Positions 53,868-61,597 of a stretch of 64,000 bases of DNA are shown piece by piece. Source of the DNA: Planctomycetota bacterium. GTDB taxonomy: Bacteria > Planctomycetota > UBA8742 > UBA2392. A model generated the notes under the pieces. That model was not told the origin of the DNA. It was given only the letters and a program-made list of their open reading frames with translations, and searched no databases. Location: NCBI GenBank assembly GCA_015075515.1, contig JABTUE010000001.1:186001-250000 (forward strand), written 5' to 3'. Positions within the stretch are counted from its first letter, which is position 1; every line of letters starts with the position of its first letter. Position numbers and translations under genes: made by a program.

Positions 53868-55982
53868 ATGAAGTGGCTGGCAAACAACAAAACGCGCGTG
53901 CTGCGCTGGGGCGGGCTGGGCCTGGGCTGCCTGCTGGCGGCGCTGGGCGCGTTTGTCGGCGCGCGCTGGGTGGCCTCGGGCAGTGAGTACGAGCCGGGGC
54001 TGGATCATCTGGTGCCGGCTGACGTTTCCTATGTGCTGCGCGTGCCCAGTGTTCCCAAAGCGCGCCAGAGTGCCGAATCGTTCCTGGACGAACTGCTGCT
54101 GGATTCCAGCCTGGCCGTGCTGGAATCCAGCCCGATGTGGCGCGACGGCCCCGGCAAGGGGCTGGGCGACCTGCGCGAACTGCGCGAGGACACGCTGCGC
54201 AAGGGGCTTGAATCCGCCGCGCGCCAGGCCGACAGCGCCGGCGTGCGGCTGTTTGACGACGTGCTGGGCGGCGAACTGATCCTGGCCGCCGAGGCCGGCA
54301 AACACGGCGGCTTTGTCGCCGTGTCGCGCGTGTCGCGCGCGGCGCGTTTCCGCTGGCAGTTCATGGATGTGGCCTCGGCATTCTTTCCTGACGAACCCGG
54401 CCGGCCCAGACTCGAGTACGAATCCGGCACGCTCAAGGTCACCCCGCGCCGCAAGACCGCGCCGGCGGATGACGCCGCGGACACCGCCGCGCCGCGCACG
54501 CTGCTGGTCACGCTGCTGGACGACGTGCTGGTGATTTCCGACAGCCCGTGGCTGTTCAACGCCACGCTGAAGGCCCACGGCGGCGAAAAGGGGCTGGCCG
54601 CCCAGCGCGACTGGCAGCGCGCGGCCAGGCTGCCCGCGCCGGCCGACGCCGCGCGCCACCAGATGACACTGTGGCTGAACCTTGACCAGATGCGCCGGCG
54701 TCTGCCGCCCGCGGAAACCGGCCAGTCGCCCGTGGACACCTACACGTCGCTGGGGCCCGGGCTGGTCGGCGTGATGCCGGACATTCTGATGCCGCTGAAC
54801 ACGCTGCTGGAACGCAACCTGGACACCACGGTGTTTTCGGCGGCGCTGTACGGGCTTGACCTGTCCGACGCGCCCAACCTGCGCTTTGACCAGTATCTGC
54901 TGGCCGACCCGGCCCGCGCCGAAGACCCGCGCTTTGCCCACCTGCGCAAGACCTGGGCCCAGCCCGCGCGCGAAGCCACGCAGCTCAGGCTGCTGCCCCC
55001 CGACACCATGCTGCAGGTCAGCTACCGCCAGCCGCTGGACGTGATGTACCACGAGGTGCTGACCGAGCGCGACCGCCAGAGCCTGGTGGGCGACTTCTTT
55101 GTCGCCATGCAGTCGCCGGCGCTGCGATCGGCCCTGGCCGGGCCGGTTGAAGAAGTGCTGTTCGCCACCGCCCCGCGGTCCTACGCGCCGGGCGTGACCG
55201 CGCCGGTGCCGCCGGTGGAGCTGCCGCTGCCGGCGTTCTGCATCGGGTTTCGCGTGCCCGGCGCCGGGGCCGAAATCCCGCGCCTGCTGCTGGAAGAATA
55301 CCTTCAGGCCCAGCGCGGCCGCGGCCAGGAACCCGGCGAGCAACCCCGCACCGGCGCCGCCGTCGTGGTCGAGCTGGCGATCGAGGGCCGCCGCGCCTGG
55401 GGGCTGCATGACCCGCGCGACGACCCCGGCAACCAGATATTGATCCGCCTGAACCGCAGCATCCGCTCGGCGCTGGTCGGTGACTGGCTGCTGCTGACCA
55501 ATTCGGAATCCCTGGTTGCCCGTGCGATCCGCAACAGCACCGGCAGCGACCGCGGCCTGGCCGCCGACGCGCGCAACCCGTTTGCCCAACTGGACAGCGT
55601 CAGCTCGGCCACCATCTACGTGAACCTGGACGTCACGGCCGATTACCTTGCCGGCACCGCCGAACTGTTCAAGCTGCTGCGCGACACGCGCTATAACCCG
55701 CTGCTGCCCGAAGGTCTGGCGCCCAGCGACCTGCGCCGTGAAATCGCCCGTTCGTTCGGTCTGGACCCTGCCAGCCCCGCGGCGCTGGACGACCCGCGTG
55801 TGGACGCCGAATACCAGCGGCGCAAGGAGGTCTGGGCACAGACCTGCCAGATCGAGGGCGACCAGTACGTGGCGCGGCTGCAGGCCAACTTCCGCGCGAT
55901 GCGGTTCTTCCGCGACCTGGCCCTGACCACCAGCTTTGCCGCCGATCATCTGCATGTGCGCGGGCTGCTGCGCGTGGGGTAA
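53868..55982 (+). CDS. Membrane-anchored protein of unknown function (DUF3352-like pattern)
   Basis: 704 aa. An N-terminal signal anchor (about 14-33) precedes a long extracytoplasmic part with DUF3352-like phrasing (LDHLVPADVSYVLRVPSVPKA, LVPADVSYVLRV, WLLLTNSESLVARAI). That assignment is weak. No catalytic motif was seen. The ATG at 53868 has GCAGGA upstream, and a -10-like TACAAT lies at 53842-53847. It is followed 36 nt later by the transglutaminase gene, so the pair may be co-transcribed. Confidence 0.7.
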   Translation: MKWLANNKTRVLRWGGLGLGCLLAALGAFVGARWVASGSEYEPGLDHLVPADVSYVLRVPSVPKARQSAESFLDELLLDSSLAVLESSPMWRDGPGKGLGDLRELREDTLRKGLESAARQADSAGVRLFDDVLGGELILAAEAGKHGGFVAVSRVSRAARFRWQFMDVASAFFPDEPGRPRLEYESGTLKVTPRRKTAPADDAADTAAPRTLLVTLLDDVLVISDSPWLFNATLKAHGGEKGLAAQRDWQRAARLPAPADAARHQMTLWLNLDQMRRRLPPAETGQSPVDTYTSLGPGLVGVMPDILMPLNTLLERNLDTTVFSAALYGLDLSDAPNLRFDQYLLADPARAEDPRFAHLRKTWAQPAREATQLRLLPPDTMLQVSYRQPLDVMYHEVLTERDRQSLVGDFFVAMQSPALRSALAGPVEEVLFATAPRSYAPGVTAPVPPVELPLPAFCIGFRVPGAGAEIPRLLLEEYLQAQRGRGQEPGEQPRTGAAVVVELAIEGRRAWGLHDPRDDPGNQILIRLNRSIRSALVGDWLLLTNSESLVARAIRNSTGSDRGLAADARNPFAQLDSVSSATIYVNLDVTADYLAGTAELFKLLRDTRYNPLLPEGLAPSDLRREIARSFGLDPASPAALDDPRVDAEYQRRKEVWAQTCQIEGDQYVARLQANFRAMRFFRDLALTTSFAADHLHVRGLLRVG

Positions 55983-56018
55983 CCCGCCGCTATCATGGGC
56001 CCTCCTTCGGAGACGCCC

Positions 56019-57620
56019 ATGCGCCATGCCCTGCTGCCACTGACTGTTCTTGCCCTGCTTGCCGTCGCGCCGCGCACCGCGGCCCAGGAGGCCCCGGCCG
56101 AAAAGCTGCTGCTGGAACGCAGCTATTACCTGTACTTTTCCGGCAGTCGCATCGGCTGGCAGAAGTCCTGGCGCTACGAAGCCAGCCACGACGGCAAGCC
56201 CGCGATCCGCGAAAAAGACCAGCTTTACGCCCGCATCTCGCGCGACTTTGACGGGCTGGTGATCGAGATCAAGAGCGACGGCGAAACGCTGGAAACGCCC
56301 CAGGGCCGCCCGATCCGCAAGCACGAAGTCAGTGTCAACGGCCCCCAGACCACCACGCGCACGGCCACATTCGGCACCGACAGCGTGACCGTCACCGAAA
56401 CAATTGATGCCGGCCAGCCCCGCATCTACAGCATTGACACCAAAGGCCGCAACGTCGCCGGCAGCAACTGGGCGTGGCAGGAACTCAAGCGCAACGACCG
56501 CCTCAAAAAGGGCGAAACGATCAGCTACGACAAGCTGAGCCTGGAAAACCACAGCCTGGAAAAAGACACCTGGACCGTCAGCGGCAGCGTCACGCGCAAG
56601 CTGAACCCCGGCCCCGCCGGCAAGGACGGCGCAAAGCCCGCCGCAAAAACCGTGGAAGGCATTGAAATCATCAGCGTCAGCGGCGGCAGCGTCTCCCGCG
56701 TTGTGGCCGACAACGACGGCATGCCCCTGGTCGCCACGCTGCAGGGCGGGTTCACGCTTGAGGTCACCGACGCGATCGCCAAGGACTTCAAGGCCGAACC
56801 CGTAAGCATCCAGAGCGCCATGGAGGCCAAACCGGCCGTCAAGGACCAGTTCAAGCTCAAGCGCATGGATGTGACCATCGCCTTTGAGCACGACGACGGC
56901 GACGGCGTCGAGCAACTGGCCGACAGCAACGAGTACCACGACGTGCTGAAGTACGCCGACGAAAAAGGCAGCGGTTACGGACTGCGCCTGAAGGCCCAGA
57001 AACTGCCCGCGGACTTTCAGGCCCCGGCCCTGCCGCTGGCCGACGTGCCCGAAGACGTCAGGCGCTACATGAAGCCGACCTCGATCTGCCAGAGCGACGA
57101 CGCCGATCTGATGAAGGAAGCCGCCCGCCTGACCAAAGGCGTAACCGACAGCCGCAAGGCCGCCGAGGCGATCTGCGCCTGGGTGTACCGCTATCTGGGC
57201 AAGGAAAGCGGCGCCACCGGCGGCGCCAGCGCCCGCCAGGCCTACGATGAAAAGAAGGGCGACTGCACCGAACATTCGGCGCTGTTTGTGGCCGTGGCGC
57301 GGGCGGCCGGCCTGCCGGCGCGCAACATCGGCGGCATTGTGTACCTGGCCAGCGGCGACAGCGCGTTTTTCGGCTATCACGCGTGGTCGGAAGTCTGGCT
57401 GGGTCGTTGGGTGCCCGTGGACGCCACAGTCAACGAAGTGGGCACCAGCGCGCGCTACATCCTGTTCACCGTGGACGAACCCGGCGACACCCACGGCTCG
57501 GGGCGCATCTCGCGCTGCATCGGCCAGAAGATCAAGCCGCAGGTTGACGCCTACGAGCTGACCACCGGCGCAAGCTGGAAACGCAAAGGCGCCCGCGAAC
57601 TGAAGTTCACCCAGGAGTAA
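56019..57620 (+). CDS. Secreted transglutaminase-like protein
   Basis: 533 aa. The signal peptide is residues 1-23. A beta-rich N-terminal part (about 25-340) is followed by the transglutaminase-core Cys-His-Asp triad: KGDCTEHSALFVAVARAAG (Cys), YHAWSEVWLG (His) and WVPVDAT (Asp). The bacterial family includes peptide crosslinkers and proteases. ATG 56019 has CGGAG 6 nt upstream. The N-terminal phrase SGSRIGWQKSWRYE is common in secreted planctomycete proteins of this class. Confidence 0.88.
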   Translation: MRHALLPLTVLALLAVAPRTAAQEAPAEKLLLERSYYLYFSGSRIGWQKSWRYEASHDGKPAIREKDQLYARISRDFDGLVIEIKSDGETLETPQGRPIRKHEVSVNGPQTTTRTATFGTDSVTVTETIDAGQPRIYSIDTKGRNVAGSNWAWQELKRNDRLKKGETISYDKLSLENHSLEKDTWTVSGSVTRKLNPGPAGKDGAKPAAKTVEGIEIISVSGGSVSRVVADNDGMPLVATLQGGFTLEVTDAIAKDFKAEPVSIQSAMEAKPAVKDQFKLKRMDVTIAFEHDDGDGVEQLADSNEYHDVLKYADEKGSGYGLRLKAQKLPADFQAPALPLADVPEDVRRYMKPTSICQSDDADLMKEAARLTKGVTDSRKAAEAICAWVYRYLGKESGATGGASARQAYDEKKGDCTEHSALFVAVARAAGLPARNIGGIVYLASGDSAFFGYHAWSEVWLGRWVPVDATVNEVGTSARYILFTVDEPGDTHGSGRISRCIGQKIKPQVDAYELTTGASWKRKGARELKFTQE

Positions 57621-57653
57621 TAGCCACCGACGCTCCTGCCACCGGCGGCCGCG

Positions 57654-58178
57654 TCATGCCGTGGCGACAGTTTCGGCGGCGTCGGCCGGCTCCTTTGCCC
57701 CCTGGGGCGGCTGGGGGGTGGGCTCAGAACCCGCCTGGCTGGCCGGTTGTGGCGACTTTGGCGGACAAAGTGAGGCCTCGGCGGCCGACATTTCCGCCAG
57801 CGCGTGCTTCACCATCGCCAGACATTCGGCCTTGAGGCGTTCCCGGCGCTCCAGCAGGTCGTGCAGCATGCGGTCCACGCGGTAGGCGATGCTGGGGCTG
57901 ACCGTCCAGCGGTGAGGCTTGGTGAAGTCGCTGTCGCCCACAATCGCCAGTTCGCGGTCGTGGATCGCCAGCAGCTTCTTGCAGCGTTCGATGCTGGCGT
58001 CCAGCTCGGTGCCGCTGCGTTCGGCGTACAGGCTTTCGGCCGCGGCCTGAAGGCGCGCGTGCATTTCTTTGGCCTCGGCCAGGCTGGGCTTGTTGCCGCC
58101 TTTGGGTTGCGCCGGAGCCGCCGGCGTCGGGACCGAATGGTGTTGGGGTTTGGGCCTGACACGGTGATAGCGAGCCAT
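57654..58178 (-). CDS. Hypothetical helical protein
   Basis: 174 aa from ATG 58178. The basic, Pro-rich N-terminus (MARYHRVRPKPQHHS), central coiled-coil-prone helices (EAKEMHARLQAAAESLYAE, DRMLHDLLERRERLKAECL) and Pro/Gln/Ala-rich tail give no recognised family. There is no signal peptide. The SD is weak. It is convergent with the transglutaminase gene and divergent from tldD, with a repeated CTTGACCC/G motif in the 178-nt region between them. Confidence 0.55.
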   Translation of the reverse strand: MARYHRVRPKPQHHSVPTPAAPAQPKGGNKPSLAEAKEMHARLQAAAESLYAERSGTELDASIERCKKLLAIHDRELAIVGDSDFTKPHRWTVSPSIAYRVDRMLHDLLERRERLKAECLAMVKHALAEMSAAEASLCPPKSPQPASQAGSEPTPQPPQGAKEPADAAETVATA

Positions 58179-58355
58179 GACAGTGCTCTGGTTGTGACCG
58201 GCACGGACCTTCCGCGCCCGATACAGCAAGTATACGGGCGGGTGCGACATTTTTCGGGCGTGGGGGGGTCTTGACCCAACCCCCTGACCTGAATCTTGAC
58301 CCGAACCTTGCCGCTGTGATGGAACCATCGGACAATCGCCCCAACAGGAGATCCC

Positions 58356-59804
58356 ATGAAGTCCTACTGTCTTGAAGCGATGGACGCCGCCAAAGCCCTT
58401 GGCGCCGGCTATGCCGATGTGCGCATCATTGACTACCGCCGCGAGGCCGTGGCGCTGCGCAACGGCTGTCCGTGCAACCTGACCAGCAGCCAGAGCCTGG
58501 GCGCGGGCATCCGCGTGCTGGTCAACGGCGCGTGGGGGTTTGCCAGCACCAACCAGGTCAGCACCGCCAGCCTGAAGGAGACCGCGGCAAAGGCCGTGGC
58601 GATCGCCAGGGCCAGCGCGCAGGTGAAAAAACAGGACGTGAAGCTGGCGCCCAAGCCCGCGGTGGAGGACTTCTGGGGCACGCCGTTCACGATTGACCCG
58701 TTTCGGGTTTCGCTGGAGGAAAAGCTGGGCCTGCTGTCGCGCATTGACGCGGTGCTGCGCAAGAAGCCCGAGGTCAAGGTGGCTTCCAGCGCGATGCAGT
58801 TCGCCCGCGAAAAACAGTGGTACATGGACAGCGACGGCAGCTTTATCGTGCAGGATCTGCTGCGCAGCGGCGCGGGATTCAGCGCCACGGCCGTGGGCGG
58901 CGGCGAAGTGCAGATTCGCTCATACCCGCAAAGCTGGGGCGGCAACCACAAGGCCATGGGTTATGAAATCGTGACCGCCTACGACCTGCTGGGCAACGCC
59001 GAGCGCATCCGCGACGAGGCCGTGGCCCTGTTGACCGCGCCGGAATGTCCCAGCGGCAAGAAAGACCTGATTCTCGACGGGCCGCAGCTTGCGTTGCAGA
59101 TTCATGAAAGCGTGGGCCACCCCAACGAGCTCGACCGCGTGCTGGGCTTTGAGGCCAACTACGCCGGCCGCAGCTTCATGGTGCCTGAACTGCACCGCAC
59201 GGGCTTCCAATACGGCAGCGAGATTGTGAACCTGGTGGCCGACTGCACCGTGCCCGGCGGTCTGGCCACGTTTGGCTACGACGACGACGGCGTGCGGGCC
59301 GAGCGCTTTCACGTGGTGCAGAACGGCATTCACCGCAACTGGTTCACCACGCGCGAGACCGCGCCGCTGGTGGGGCTTGAGCGCAGCAACGGCTGCAACC
59401 GCGCCGACGGCTTCAACAACATTCCGATCACGCGCATTCCGAACCTGAGCCTGATGCCGGGTTCATGGACGTATGATGACCTGATCGCCGACACCAGAGA
59501 CGGCATCATCATGGAAGTGAACAAGAGCTGGAGCATTGACCAGATGCGCCGGAACTTCCAGTTCGGGTGTGAAATCGGCCGCGTGGTCAAAAACGGCAGG
59601 ATCACGGGCATTGTGCGCAACCCCAACTACCAGGGCGACACGCCGGTCTTCTGGGGCAACTGCGACGCGATCTGCAACCAGGATTACTGGGATCTGTGGG
59701 GCGTGATCAACTGTGGCAAGGGCCAGCCCGGCCAGACGGCCGAAATGTCCCACGGCGGCGCGCCAACAAGGTTCCGCAATGTCGAGGTGGGGATCAGGGG
59801 GTAG
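58356..59804 (+). CDS. tldD: TldD metalloprotease subunit
   Basis: 482 aa, normal size. TldD with TldE (PmbA) forms a cytoplasmic zinc protease that processes unfolded peptides, including microcin precursors. The HExxxH zinc motif is HESVGHPNELDR (about residue 250), and the C-terminal CGKGQPGQTAEMSHG segment with a ligand Cys is present. ATG 58356 has GGAG 5 nt upstream. The TldE partner is not in the window; the next gene, 4 nt on, encodes a SUKH protein instead. Confidence 0.95.
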   Translation: MKSYCLEAMDAAKALGAGYADVRIIDYRREAVALRNGCPCNLTSSQSLGAGIRVLVNGAWGFASTNQVSTASLKETAAKAVAIARASAQVKKQDVKLAPKPAVEDFWGTPFTIDPFRVSLEEKLGLLSRIDAVLRKKPEVKVASSAMQFAREKQWYMDSDGSFIVQDLLRSGAGFSATAVGGGEVQIRSYPQSWGGNHKAMGYEIVTAYDLLGNAERIRDEAVALLTAPECPSGKKDLILDGPQLALQIHESVGHPNELDRVLGFEANYAGRSFMVPELHRTGFQYGSEIVNLVADCTVPGGLATFGYDDDGVRAERFHVVQNGIHRNWFTTRETAPLVGLERSNGCNRADGFNNIPITRIPNLSLMPGSWTYDDLIADTRDGIIMEVNKSWSIDQMRRNFQFGCEIGRVVKNGRITGIVRNPNYQGDTPVFWGNCDAICNQDYWDLWGVINCGKGQPGQTAEMSHGGAPTRFRNVEVGIRG

Positions 59805-59807
59805 GGT

Positions 59808-60263
59808 ATGCCGGACTACAAACCTTTGATTGACCAGATTGCGCAGAAGTCCGGCGTGTCGTTTCGAAAGGCCGGTCGCAAGGATTTGAAGAAGCTAGCC
59901 AAGTTGCGGCTGCCTGAGTCCGTGGCAGAGTTCTACCGCGAATATGAACCTACGGAACCGACGGAAGACCCGGTGCGCATTTGGCCGCTTGAAGCGCTGT
60001 TTCAAGAGAACGAAGAAGGCATTCCGGGCATCTGCACGTCTCGCCATGGATACGTGGTGTTTGCCTCCAACCATAACGGCGACGCTTACTGTTTTGATCT
60101 CACATCGGGGCAAAGCGGTGATCCTCCAATCGTGTTAATCTCCCATGACGAGGTGGACGAGGACTCACCCGCAGAACAGGTCGCCAGGGCAGCCGTACCG
60201 GTCGCGGACAATCTAGGCGATTTTCTCAAACAGTTCGCCGCAGGCACACTTCGGACGGAATGA
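59808..60263 (+). CDS. SMI1/KNR4 (SUKH) family protein
   Basis: 151 aa. The SUKH pattern is visible: LAKLRLPESVAEFYREYE near the N-terminus, IWPLEALFQEN, and VVFASNHNGDAYCFDLTSG. Many SUKH proteins are immunity factors against contact-dependent or secreted toxins; others act in signalling. No toxin gene is adjacent. Base composition is lower in GC than tldD, suggesting recent arrival, and the stop codon is followed directly by the first BIME repeat. Confidence 0.85.
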   Translation: MPDYKPLIDQIAQKSGVSFRKAGRKDLKKLAKLRLPESVAEFYREYEPTEPTEDPVRIWPLEALFQENEEGIPGICTSRHGYVVFASNHNGDAYCFDLTSGQSGDPPIVLISHDEVDEDSPAEQVARAAVPVADNLGDFLKQFAAGTLRTE

Positions 60264-60265
60264 GT

Positions 60266-60353
60266 GCGCCCTTCAGGGCGCCCGCAAATAGCCGGTGGCG
60301 TAAGCCACCGGTTCGCTTCCCCAACGTTCCAAGCCCCGTCAGGGGCGACAGAG
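60266..60353 (-). repeat. BIME copy 1 (minus orientation)
   Basis: A composite of three hairpins: GCGCCCTTCAGGGCGC, CCGGTGGCGTAAGCCACCGG, and AAGCCCCGTCAGGGGCGAC. It begins 2 nt after the SUKH stop codon. Its reverse complement has the same order of elements as the copy at 60388. Confidence 0.85.
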
Positions 60354-60387
60354 GGGTACATGGTTGGACAGCGGCAGCCAAGCCGGT

Positions 60388-60479
60388 TGTGTCGCCCCTG
60401 CGGGGCTTGGGTTCTTCTTTGGTTCTCTTTCCGGTGGATGACGCCACCGGCTATTAGCGAACGCCCCTGCGGGGCGAAC
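60388..60479 (+). repeat. BIME copy 2 (plus orientation)
   Basis: Starts TGTGTCGCCCCTGCGGGGCT, contains CCGGTGGATGACGCCACCGG and ends ACGCCCCTGCGGGGCGAAC. It is nearly identical over about 90 nt to the copy at 61191. It is followed by GGCGGCGGGGCGAAC-type tandem units (60514-60556). Confidence 0.9.
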
Positions 60480-60637
60480 GGCAAGGTCAGGGGCGGCAAA
60501 GCCGCGGGTTGCGGCGGCGGGGCGAACGGCGGCGGCGGGGCGAACGGCGGGGTGGCTATACGGAGTTGGAGTGTTCGTCAGACACCGCCGTTGCCGGAAG
60601 TAAAACACCGGCCTTTCGGCCGCCGGTCTGGCCGTGA

Positions 60638-60724
60638 GCGCCCAAAGGGCGCCCGCCAATTGCCGGGGGCGTCAGCCCCCGGATGTTTGCCCCGCCTGTT
60701 CAAGCCCCGTCAGGGGCGACAGAG
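60638..60724 (-). repeat. BIME copy 3 (minus orientation), overlapping the RAYT 3' end
   Basis: Same architecture as copy 1: GCGCCCAAAGGGCGC, CCGGGGGCGTCAGCCCCCGG with compensatory changes in both stem arms, then CAAGCCCCGTCAGGGGCGAC. The last 25 nt code the C-terminal residues (about SVAPDGA) and stop of the transposase. Confidence 0.85.
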
Positions 60725-61176
60725 ATCCCCAACGACGGTGTGTTCGGTTCATCCGATATGCCGTGAACTTCCTTGAAGCGTTTCAACTCGTCATGAAACG
60801 AGTGCTGCTTGTGATGCTCGGCCTGGTTGCGGATGTACGCGCGGGCATTTTCAACGTGTGAGATGCTGACCGAAAAGATGCCGTAGCCTTCCTGCCAACC
60901 GAAATCGTGTCGGGGCCATGTTTCGTGAATCCACTTTGATGTGTTGGCCTTGATGTCGCGGAGCACGTCCGAAATGGCGTGGCGCGGGGCGAAACCGATC
61001 AGCAGATGGCAATGGTCTTCGGCGCCGCCGCCCTCCAGCAGCACACAGTCGCGTTTGCGCACGATGCCGCCGATGTAAGGGTAAAGGCGCGCGGCGATAT
61101 CGGGCGTGATCAGGGGGCGACGATCCTTGCACGCGAAGATCACGTGCAGCGTGACGCTGTGGAATGTGCTTCCCAT
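60700..61176 (-). CDS. REP-associated tyrosine transposase (RAYT), apparently intact
   Basis: 158 aa. A Y1/IS200-like HUH nuclease domain: HUH motif EDHCHLLIGF (about 52-61) and the catalytic Tyr in RAYIRNQAEHHK (about 110-121). N-terminal HVIFACKDRRPLITPD is typical. RAYTs lack the multi-turn mobility of IS200/IS605 but nick REP hairpins at GTxG-like stems. It sits between inverted BIME copies 3 and 4, and its stop lies inside copy 3, which suggests it moved or co-evolved with the repeat. ATG at 61176. Confidence 0.93.
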   Translation of the reverse strand: MGSTFHSVTLHVIFACKDRRPLITPDIAARLYPYIGGIVRKRDCVLLEGGGAEDHCHLLIGFAPRHAISDVLRDIKANTSKWIHETWPRHDFGWQEGYGIFSVSISHVENARAYIRNQAEHHKQHSFHDELKRFKEVHGISDEPNTPSLGISVAPDGA

Positions 61177-61190
61177 GCGGGCAGGATAGG

Positions 61191-61283
61191 TGTGTCGCCC
61201 CTGCGGGGCTTGCGGATTTCTGTGGTTCTTTTTCCGGTGGCTGACGCCACCGGCTATTCACGAACGCCCCTGACGGGGCGAAC
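61191..61283 (+). repeat. BIME copy 4 (plus orientation), 15 nt upstream of the RAYT start
   Basis: Starts TGTGTCGCCCCTGCGGGGCT, contains CCGGTGGCTGACGCCACCGG and ends ACGCCCCTGACGGGGCGAAC. It forms, with copy 3, an inverted pair around the transposase. Confidence 0.9.
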
Positions 61284-61391
61284 AGCGGGGCGGCGGCGGG
61301 ACAGCGGTGGGGCGGCGGCGGGACAGCGGTGGGGCGAACAGCGGGACAGCGGTGGGGGGCGAGGCAGGGGTGTCCCCCCTGACGGGGCTTG
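61284..61391. repeat. GC-rich tandem repeats and a partial BIME
   Basis: About three copies of a 22-nt unit containing GGCGGCGGGACAGCGGTGGG (the third degenerate), followed at 61370-61391 by a fragment TGTCCCCCCTGACGGGGCTT that matches the first hairpin of the BIME. Confidence 0.8.
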
Positions 61392-61466
61392 GGGGGGGCG
61401 GGACAGTGGGCCTTGTGGGGCCTCCGCAAATGGTCAAAAAGTCGTCAACACCGGCCCCGGTTAAGG

Positions 61467-61575
61467 TATAGTCAAGACACAGGCCAATACCGCTGCGGTT
61501 GCGCCAGCCCCATGCCCGGGGTCCAAGACCACGCAGCAACGCAAAAAGAGGCCGGGGGGTTCCCCCGGCCTTTTT
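61467..61575 (+). ncRNA. Possible small transcript ending at a strong terminator
   Basis: A TATAGT (61467-61472) that could be a -10 lies about 80 nt before a strong terminator hairpin, with no ORF between. The intervening sequence can pair GCTGCG with CGCAGC around a C-rich loop. The -35 is poor. I do not recognise a known RNA family; SRP RNA, tmRNA and 6S signatures were looked for and not seen. Confidence 0.25.
61550..61575. terminator. Bidirectional rho-independent terminator
   Basis: Stem GGCCGGGGG (61550-61558) / CCCCCGGCC (61562-61570) with TTTTT after it on the plus strand and AAAAAG before it, so it works for either direction. It ends the sigma/anti-sigma operon on the minus strand, 22 nt beyond its stop. 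Confidence 0.92.
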
Positions 61576-61597
61576 ACGTTTACACGAGTTGCGCCGG

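Noticed and set aside
53847-57494. 1215-codon open frame on the minus strand
   Set aside because: Antisense to two clear plus-strand genes; composition (Gly/Ala/His/Gln-rich, no domains) is typical of a GC-rich shadow frame.
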